Source: Candidatus Uhrbacteria bacterium
GTDB lineage: Bacteria; Patescibacteriota; Patescibacteriia; CAIXNZ01
Direction: 5' to 3'
DNA length: 10,747 bases
NCBI GenBank assembly: GCA_011046145.1
Contig: DSBA01000094.1
Location: 1-10,747 of the forward strand
In this document: positions 6,708 through 10,747 of the stretch, in pieces
Layout of the letters: the number at the start of each line of letters is the position of its first letter
Position numbering within the stretch: the stretch's first letter is position 1
Made by a program: the position numbers and the translations under genes
Notes under the pieces: generated by a model
The model's database searches: none
What the model saw: the letters and a program-made list of their open reading frames with translations, nothing else
Told to the model about the DNA's origin: nothing

Positions 6708-8513
6708 ATGACAAATTCTCAAACTGAAGAAATAAAATCAAAACTTGATATTGTCGATTTTATTTCTGAATATGTGCAGCTTAAGCAAGCCGGGGTTAAC
6801 TGGAAAGCGCGTTGTCCATTTCATAATGAAAAAACCCCTTCTTTTATGGTTTCCCGGGAAAAACAGATTTGGCATTGTTTCGGCTGCGGCGAAGGCGGCG
6901 ATGTTTTTAGTTTTGTCCAAAAAATTGAAAATATTGAATTCCCTGAAGCCTTAAGAATTTTAGCTGAAAAAGCAGGTGTTAAATTGAAAAGATTAGATCC
7001 TAAAACTGTTTCTCAAAAATCTAAATTACTGGACATTACCAAGTTAGCCGCTGCTTTTTTTCATAAAGCATTACTGGAATCTCAAGAAGCTAAAATCGCC
7101 CGGAATTATTTAGAACAAAGACAAATTTTGCCAGAAACTATAGAGGATTTTTATTTGGGCTATGCTCCTGATTCCTGGGATAAGCTATTGAATTTTTTGC
7201 AAAAAAAAGGATTTAAAGACAATGATATTTTTCTTTCTGGTTTAGTTGTGAAAAATGAAAAGGGCCGACTTTATGACCGATTTCGCCAAAGGCTGATGTT
7301 TCCTATTTTTGACCATAACAACAGTGTTGTCGGCTTTACCGGCAGGGTTTTGAAAATTGAAGAAAACCAAGGGGGCAAATATGTAAATACGCCTCAAACT
7401 TTGATTTATAATAAAAGCCTGGTGATTTACGGCCTTAATAAGGCTAAAAATGAAATTAAAAAAAAGGATCAGGCTATAATTGTGGAGGGCAATATGGATG
7501 TTATTGCTTCTCATCAGGCTGGAGTTAAAAATGTTATTGCTTCTTCAGGCACGGCTTTAACTTTGGAGCAATTAAAAATTTTTAAAAGATATTCTGTTAA
7601 TTTAGCCCTGGCTTTTGACGCTGATTTGGCCGGACAAATGGCAGCCTCGCGAGGTATTGATAACGCGCTTTCATTAGGATTGAACATAAAAATTATTCAA
7701 TTGCCTAAAACAATAAATGGGCAGGAAATAAAAGATCCTGATGATTGCATAAAGCAGGGAATAGCTCACTGGCAAAAAGCAATCAGCCAGGCTGCCAGCA
7801 TAATGGATTTTTCTTTTGATAAAACTTTCAAACAATATGACAAAACCAATCCTCAAGAAAAAAAGGAAATTGCAGCCAGGCTTTTAAAACAAATCTCAAA
7901 ATTAGCTGATAAAGTTGAACAGGACCACTGGCTTAGCCAATTGGCCCAAAAGCTTGAAACATCTGAAAATATTTTAAGAGAAGCTTTTTATAGTTATTTG
8001 GAAAATAAAAAAAATCCAGACCAAAATATAATTTTTGAAAATTCCAAATCCAAAAGCCGAGATCAGCTGCTCTCTGAACAGGCCTTGGCTATTGCTTTGA
8101 AATATCCTGTAAATTTAAAATACATTATTGACCGGCTTGAGCCGGAAATGATTCCAGACCATGATTTGCGCCAAATTTACAAAAATCTGATTATATATTA
8201 TAATAATAAAAAAGATTTTAATTACTCTGAATTTGAAAAAAAAATATTAAACCAGGAAGAAAAAAATTTAGTTAATTTAATGTCAACCTTAACGCTTTTA
8301 GCTGACAGGGATTTTTTTGATTTTACTGAAGAACAAATTAAAAAAGAAATTATTAATATAATAAGTTTTTTGAAAGAAAGGTTTATTAATCAAAAAATTA
8401 AGCAAGTCCAAAATCTTTTAAAAGAAGCGGAAAAAAACAAAGACCAGCAGCAAGTAGAAGCGCTTACGAAAGATTTTTTAAATTTAAGCCAACAGTTGAA
8501 TAATCTTAATTAA
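6708..8513 (+). CDS. dnaG: DNA primase DnaG
   Basis: Primase that makes the RNA primers for chromosome replication, working with the replicative helicase DnaB. The 601-residue length is normal. The N-terminal CHC2 zinc-binding domain has C36, H39, C57 and C60 (C-P-F-H-N-E-K-T-P-S-F and H-C-F-G-C-G). The catalytic core carries the Y-D-R-F-R-Q-R segment (189-195). The TOPRIM domain follows, with V-E-G-N-M-D (259-264, E260) and F-D-A-D (303-306) as metal ligands plus D-P-D-D (343-346). The C-terminal ~150 residues are helical and charged, as expected for the DnaB-interacting domain, which diverges between groups. All key residues are present. It lies 16 bases before rpoD, the usual pair of the macromolecular-synthesis operon; rpsU, which precedes dnaG in many bacteria, is absent here. 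No Shine-Dalgarno is visible. Confidence 0.97.
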   Translation: MTNSQTEEIKSKLDIVDFISEYVQLKQAGVNWKARCPFHNEKTPSFMVSREKQIWHCFGCGEGGDVFSFVQKIENIEFPEALRILAEKAGVKLKRLDPKTVSQKSKLLDITKLAAAFFHKALLESQEAKIARNYLEQRQILPETIEDFYLGYAPDSWDKLLNFLQKKGFKDNDIFLSGLVVKNEKGRLYDRFRQRLMFPIFDHNNSVVGFTGRVLKIEENQGGKYVNTPQTLIYNKSLVIYGLNKAKNEIKKKDQAIIVEGNMDVIASHQAGVKNVIASSGTALTLEQLKIFKRYSVNLALAFDADLAGQMAASRGIDNALSLGLNIKIIQLPKTINGQEIKDPDDCIKQGIAHWQKAISQAASIMDFSFDKTFKQYDKTNPQEKKEIAARLLKQISKLADKVEQDHWLSQLAQKLETSENILREAFYSYLENKKNPDQNIIFENSKSKSRDQLLSEQALAIALKYPVNLKYIIDRLEPEMIPDHDLRQIYKNLIIYYNNKKDFNYSEFEKKILNQEEKNLVNLMSTLTLLADRDFFDFTEEQIKKEIINIISFLKERFINQKIKQVQNLLKEAEKNKDQQQVEALTKDFLNLSQQLNNLN

Positions 8514-8529
8514 GCTCTAAAATTAAAAT

Positions 8530-9786
8530 ATGCCCAAAAAACAAAATCTTAAAAAAAGCAGGGGGACTATAAAAACCAAGAAAGCAAAATCGTCAGCAAA
8601 ATCAAAAAAGAAAAAAACTGCCAAAAAGAGTGTTAAAAAAATAAAAGCCAGAAAACCGGCTGTCAAAAAAAAGAAAAAAATTGTCAGGACCAAAGCCCAA
8701 AAGCCTTCCGAGGAGCAGCAAACTGCCCTGATTCAAAAAGGGCGCGGCCGTGGTTTTATTACGGAACAGGAAATCTTGATAGTTTTCCCTGAAGTTGAAG
8801 AATATATAAATTTATTTGAATTATTTTTGGAAAAATTGGAAGCTAATAGCATTCAGATTGTCGAGTTAAAAGGCGGGATTTTAAGCAAAGGCAGCGAAAA
8901 AAACGATCTTTTTAATAAACTGGGCATTACCAAAGATAAAAAAAGGCTTGATCTTTCTGATATTTCAGAAGATTCTATCCAAATGTATTTACGGGAAATA
9001 GGCAAAGTGCCATTACTTTCCACCGAAGAAGAATTGAGCCTGGCTCGCCGCAAAGAAAAAGGAGATAAAGAGGCGGAAAAAAAATTAATTGAAGCCAATT
9101 TACGATTGGTTGTTTCTATTGCCAAAAAATTTGTCGGCAAAAGCCTGACTTTGCTTGATTTGATTCAAGAAGGCAATATCGGACTTTTTAAAGCTGTAGA
9201 AAAATTTGATCCTAAAAAAGGCTATAAATTTTCTACGTATGCGACTTGGTGGATCAGGCAAGCGATAACCAGATCTTTGGCAGACCAGTCAAGGACTATC
9301 CGCATTCCCGTCCATATGGTTGAAACTATTAATAAATTCCAGCAGGTCCAGCGTCGCTTAATCCAGGATTTGGGACGTGAACCGCTGCCTGAAGAAATTG
9401 CGGCGGAAATGGGGGAGAGCGTGGAAAAAGTCAGGCATATTATTAATATTTCCCAGGAAACAATATCTTTAGAAACATCAGTTGGCGAAGATGAGGAAGA
9501 TTCAACCCTGGAAGATTTTATAGAAGACGTCAAAAATATGACGCCTGACAGAGTAGCCGCATTAGAATTGCTTAAAGATTATGTTACGGAAATTATTAGC
9601 GAATTAACGCCCAGGGAACAAAAAATCTTGGAAATGCGGTTTGGTTTAAAAGATGGAGTGGCCCATACGCTGGAAGAAGTAGGACAGGAATTTGATGTTA
9701 CCCGCGAACGCATCAGGCAGATTGAAGCCAAGGCTTTGGAAAGAATAAAACAGCACGTTGGTATTGAAAAATTGAAGGATTTTTAA
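8530..9786 (+). CDS. rpoD: Principal RNA polymerase sigma factor (sigma-70, RpoD)
   Basis: Housekeeping sigma factor of 418 residues, close to the short SigA type. Residues 1-60 are a Lys/Ala-rich tail resembling histone-H1-like tails. A sigma-1.1-like segment (~65-110) follows. Region 1.2 includes D-S-I-Q-M-Y-L-R-E-I-G (148-158). Region 2 carries the highly conserved N-L-R-L-V-V-S-I-A-K (190-199), D-L-I-Q-E-G-N-I-G-L (210-219) and Y-A-T-W-W-I-R-Q-A-I (237-246), which bind and melt the -10 element. Region 3 follows (~256-330). Region 4 has L-T-P-R-E-Q-K-I-L-E-M-R-F-G-L (359-373) and V-T-R-E-R-I-R-Q-I-E (390-399) for -35 recognition. A standard region 4 agrees with the TTGACA boxes seen here. 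TAAAAT (8518-8523) lies six bases before the ATG, at a spacing that would give a leaderless message besides read-through from dnaG. There is no Shine-Dalgarno. Confidence 0.97.
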   Translation: MPKKQNLKKSRGTIKTKKAKSSAKSKKKKTAKKSVKKIKARKPAVKKKKKIVRTKAQKPSEEQQTALIQKGRGRGFITEQEILIVFPEVEEYINLFELFLEKLEANSIQIVELKGGILSKGSEKNDLFNKLGITKDKKRLDLSDISEDSIQMYLREIGKVPLLSTEEELSLARRKEKGDKEAEKKLIEANLRLVVSIAKKFVGKSLTLLDLIQEGNIGLFKAVEKFDPKKGYKFSTYATWWIRQAITRSLADQSRTIRIPVHMVETINKFQQVQRRLIQDLGREPLPEEIAAEMGESVEKVRHIINISQETISLETSVGEDEEDSTLEDFIEDVKNMTPDRVAALELLKDYVTEIISELTPREQKILEMRFGLKDGVAHTLEEVGQEFDVTRERIRQIEAKALERIKQHVGIEKLKDF

Positions 9787-9788
9787 CA

Positions 9789-9817
9789 TTGACTATTTAA
9801 ACTATTTATGTTAATAT
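9789..9817 (+). promoter_or_regulatory. Promoter of tRNA-Asn
   Basis: TTGACT (9789-9794), 17 bases and TAATAT (9812-9817). TG at 9809-9810, one base before the hexamer, makes an extended -10. The predicted start near 9824 gives a leader of about 50 bases ahead of the tRNA. The promoter begins three bases after the rpoD stop codon and has the same -10 and spacing as the promoter at 126-154. Confidence 0.7.
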
Positions 9818-9874
9818 TCTTTAAAAGAACTGGATTTTTCAATTCAATTTTTTTATTTAAATTCTCTTTATTAT

Positions 9875-9949
9875 TCCGGGGTAGCTCAGCGGTAGAGCAG
9901 TTGGCTGTTAACCAATTGGTCGTGGGTTCGATCCCCACCCCCGGAGCCA
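9875..9949 (+). tRNA. tRNA-Asn (anticodon GTT)
   Basis: A complete cloverleaf: acceptor stem TCCGGGG (9875-9881) with CCCCGGA (9939-9945), D arm GCTC/GAGC (9884-9887 with 9895-9898), and anticodon stem 9900-9904 with 9912-9916 around loop CTGTTAA, giving anticodon GTT at 9907-9909. The variable loop has five bases. The T arm is GTGGG/CCCAC (9922-9926 with 9934-9938) around TTCGATC. Discriminator G9946 is followed by an encoded CCA (9947-9949), so the 3' end does not depend on CCA addition. The tRNA decodes AAC and AAU. It has its own promoter and terminator. Confidence 0.97.
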
Positions 9950-9952
9950 AAC

Positions 9953-9980
9953 AAAAAAACATCAATTTGATGTTTTTTTT
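9953..9980 (+). terminator. Intrinsic terminator after tRNA-Asn
   Basis: A run of seven A residues plus CATCA (9953-9964) pairs with TGATG plus T residues (9968-9979) around a three-base loop, ending in eight T residues (9973-9980). The A-tract/T-tract symmetry means it could also end transcripts coming from the other side. Confidence 0.8.
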
Positions 9981-10147
9981 ATTTATTTTACTCTAATTAT
10001 TAAGCTGCCGAATTTTTTGTGAGGATTATTTTATTATTTGTGCTTGCCCCTCTACTCCCGTGCGTGGGCAACAGAAAGGAACTCCTTAAATATAGTATAT
10101 GACAATTTGGAATATAACACAATGGAATATACAATACAAGTAAAGAT
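9981..10147 (+). promoter_or_regulatory. Gene-free control region upstream of the XRE gene
   Basis: I see no coding frame or RNA gene here, but there is repeated structure. TTGCCC (10044-10049) is matched by GGGCAA (10066-10071). AAGGA-AC-TCCTT (10076-10087) is a 12-base palindrome. TGGAATATA occurs twice in direct orientation, at 10108-10116 and 10123-10131, 15 bases apart. TACAAT (10130-10135) is a plausible -10 box and overlaps the second copy, with a weak -35 (TTTGGA, 10106-10111) overlapping the first. This layout fits an autoregulated repressor promoter, which is an inference. Confidence 0.5.
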
Positions 10148-10369
10148 ATGACCAAAGCAATTTACTCAAAAGACCATAAATACATTGTTGAGCAATTAAA
10201 AAAGGCCCGCCAAGAGGCCAGTTTAGAGCAGACAGAAGTTGCTAAATTACTCGGTAAAACACAATCTCACATCTCAAAGGTTGAAGCTGGACAGAGACGA
10301 ATTGATATTATCGCACTTAAAGAATTCGCCAAAATTTATAAAAAAGATATTAACTTTTTTATAAAATAA
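10148..10369 (+). CDS. XRE/Cro-CI family helix-turn-helix regulator
   Basis: A 73-residue single-domain DNA-binding protein. Residues ~13-68 form an HTH_3 (Cro/CI) fold: a first helix I-V-E-Q-L-K-K-A-R, then Q-T-E-V-A-K-L-L-G (28-36) and the recognition helix T-Q-S-H-I-S-K-V-E-A-G (38-48), followed by R-R-I-D and L-K-E-F-A-K-I-Y. There is no ligand, protease or oligomerisation domain beyond this. Proteins of this size act as phage-type repressors, toxin-antitoxin antitoxins or controller (C) proteins of restriction-modification systems. It sits 12 bases before another small gene and is surely co-transcribed with it. Direct repeats in its promoter suggest self-regulation. No Shine-Dalgarno is visible. 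It lies beside a tRNA gene and an IS, in accessory-looking DNA. Confidence 0.88.
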   Translation: MTKAIYSKDHKYIVEQLKKARQEASLEQTEVAKLLGKTQSHISKVEAGQRRIDIIALKEFAKIYKKDINFFIK

Positions 10370-10381
10370 GATTATATTTCT

Positions 10382-10681
10382 ATGAATATCAAAGACGTAA
10401 AAACAGCAACAAAAGTAGGTGATTTTGTACTAAAAAAAGGCAACAGGAACAAAATTGGCTTCCAGTATTCATCTGACCTGGACAAGAAAGCACTTTCTGA
10501 TGATTCTGCGAGAATATATTTAATTACTCAAGACGGAATCATTAAGAAAATAGGCGGCTCCATTCAAAAAGGGGGGATTAAAGGCACCATAAGTTTTTAT
10601 ATTGGTGCTATGACGGGAAGCCCCGTGTCAAGTACCCATTTTTTAGACAGGTTGTCTCAAAGATTTGCCCGGGTAAATTAG
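10382..10681 (+). CDS. Unrecognised protein, probably cut short by an IS insertion
   Basis: The reading frame gives 99 residues. I do not recognise a named family with confidence. Residues 44-74 (R-I-Y-L-I-T-Q-D-G-I-I-K-K-I-G-G-S, then G-G-I-K-G-T-I-S-F-Y) look like a compact domain with an I-Y-x-I-T strand and a K-I-G-G-S turn, faintly recalling GIY-YIG/T5orf172 nucleases; this is only a resemblance. At base 10626 the sequence becomes TGTCAAGTACCCA, which looks like an IS tip. I infer that only residues 1-81, to M-T-G-S-P, are native and that the last 18 (from V82) are read from IS DNA, so the true protein was longer. Its operon partner is an XRE regulator, as in toxin-antitoxin or restriction modules, but the function cannot be assigned. 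There is no Shine-Dalgarno; translation may depend on the upstream gene. Confidence 0.6.
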   Translation: MNIKDVKTATKVGDFVLKKGNRNKIGFQYSSDLDKKALSDDSARIYLITQDGIIKKIGGSIQKGGIKGTISFYIGAMTGSPVSSTHFLDRLSQRFARVN

Positions 10682-10747
10682 TTTGTTAGCTTGAAAATTT
10701 AATCTTTGCGCGAAAACTGCGGGCGGGCACTTTAAAGCCGAGTGTAT
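10626..10747 (+). mobile_element. Left end of an insertion sequence (IS3/IS481-like)
   Basis: TGTCAAGTACCCATTTTTTA followed by GACA resembles the left inverted repeat of IS150/IS481-type elements (TGT, a short gap, CCCA, a short gap, GACA). Just inside, AGACA (10645-10649) and TGTCT (10653-10657) form a small hairpin, and TTGTCT (10652-10657), 16 bases, TAAATT (10674-10679) could be the transposase promoter. No start codon for a transposase appears before the window ends. The first six bases mirror the tip at 126-131. Confidence 0.5.

Noticed and set aside
6738..6954. Overlapping short frames on both strands at the start of dnaG
   Set aside because: They lie inside the conserved zinc-binding domain of dnaG and have no independent support.
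8853..9533. Serine-rich minus-strand frames opposite rpoD
   Set aside because: They are complements of the Glu/Lys-rich conserved sigma regions; no start signals or family features.
9827..9860. Weak stem GAACTG/CAATTC followed by T residues as an rpoD terminator
   Set aside because: It has a mismatch and five pairs at most, and it would also lie within the tRNA leader and block its transcription.
9783..9965. Minus-strand reading frame containing APGVGIEPTTNWLTANCSTAELP-type residues
   Set aside because: This is the well-known false protein produced by reading the complement of a tRNA gene; the tRNA-Asn fully explains it.
9808..9996. Plus-strand reading frame running through tRNA-Asn
   Set aside because: It covers the tRNA, its leader and its terminator and has no protein-like features.
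10382..10625. Calling the last gene a GIY-YIG nuclease
   Set aside because: The I-Y-x-I-T and K-I-G-G-S segments are suggestive, but the catalytic Arg and Glu expected downstream are not seen and the gene is cut, so the family is not supportable.
1..10747. CRISPR arrays, rRNA genes or riboswitches
   Set aside because: No regularly spaced repeats, rRNA segments or recognisable aptamer motifs were seen on either strand.

Overview
The window looks like a piece of a Candidate Phyla Radiation (Patescibacteria, Parcubacteria-like) genome. The DNA is AT-rich, the genes are tightly packed and all lie on the + strand, and many gaps are under 40 bases. Several products are types common in that group: a DUF2207 membrane protein with a glycine-rich tail, a DUF5654 small membrane protein, and a parcubacterial-style SerA/ACT protein. 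The phylum is an inference; no rRNA is present to settle it.

Layout. Bases 1-131 are the 3' end of a DDE transposase gene and the right tip of its insertion sequence (IS). A strong-looking promoter follows, whose -35 box is the IS tip itself, and it leads into an ASCH-like/shikimate-dehydrogenase-like fusion (206-1591) closed by a clear terminator. Next comes a cell-envelope group: DUF2207 protein (1662-3404), PEBP/YbhB-like protein (3461-3898), DUF5654 membrane protein (3928-4212) and an MscS-type channel (4232-5296). After a hairpin and a second TTGACA promoter lies a SerA-like protein with an ACT domain (5444-6622), which seems to have lost catalytic residues, again followed by a terminator. 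The information-processing pair dnaG (6708-8513) and rpoD (8530-9786) follows, then tRNA-Asn(GTT) with its own promoter and terminator (9789-9980).

The last ~750 bases look like accessory DNA: a 150-base regulatory-looking gap with inverted and direct repeats, a small XRE-family repressor (10148-10369), and a partner gene (10382-10681) that appears to be cut at codon 81-82 by the left tip of another IS starting at about 10626. The window is therefore bracketed by IS ends.

Gene expression signals fall into two classes. The AroE-like and SerA-like genes have perfect TTGACA -35 boxes and strong Shine-Dalgarno sequences. The other eight genes with a visible start have no Shine-Dalgarno, and several have a -10-like hexamer so close to the ATG that leaderless transcripts are plausible. 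The most interesting items are the IS-made hybrid promoter, the apparent SerA-family pseudoenzyme that keeps its serine-binding ACT domain, the ASCH-AroE fusion with altered substrate motifs, and the IS-broken XRE module. I found no CRISPR array, no rRNA and no credible minus-strand gene.
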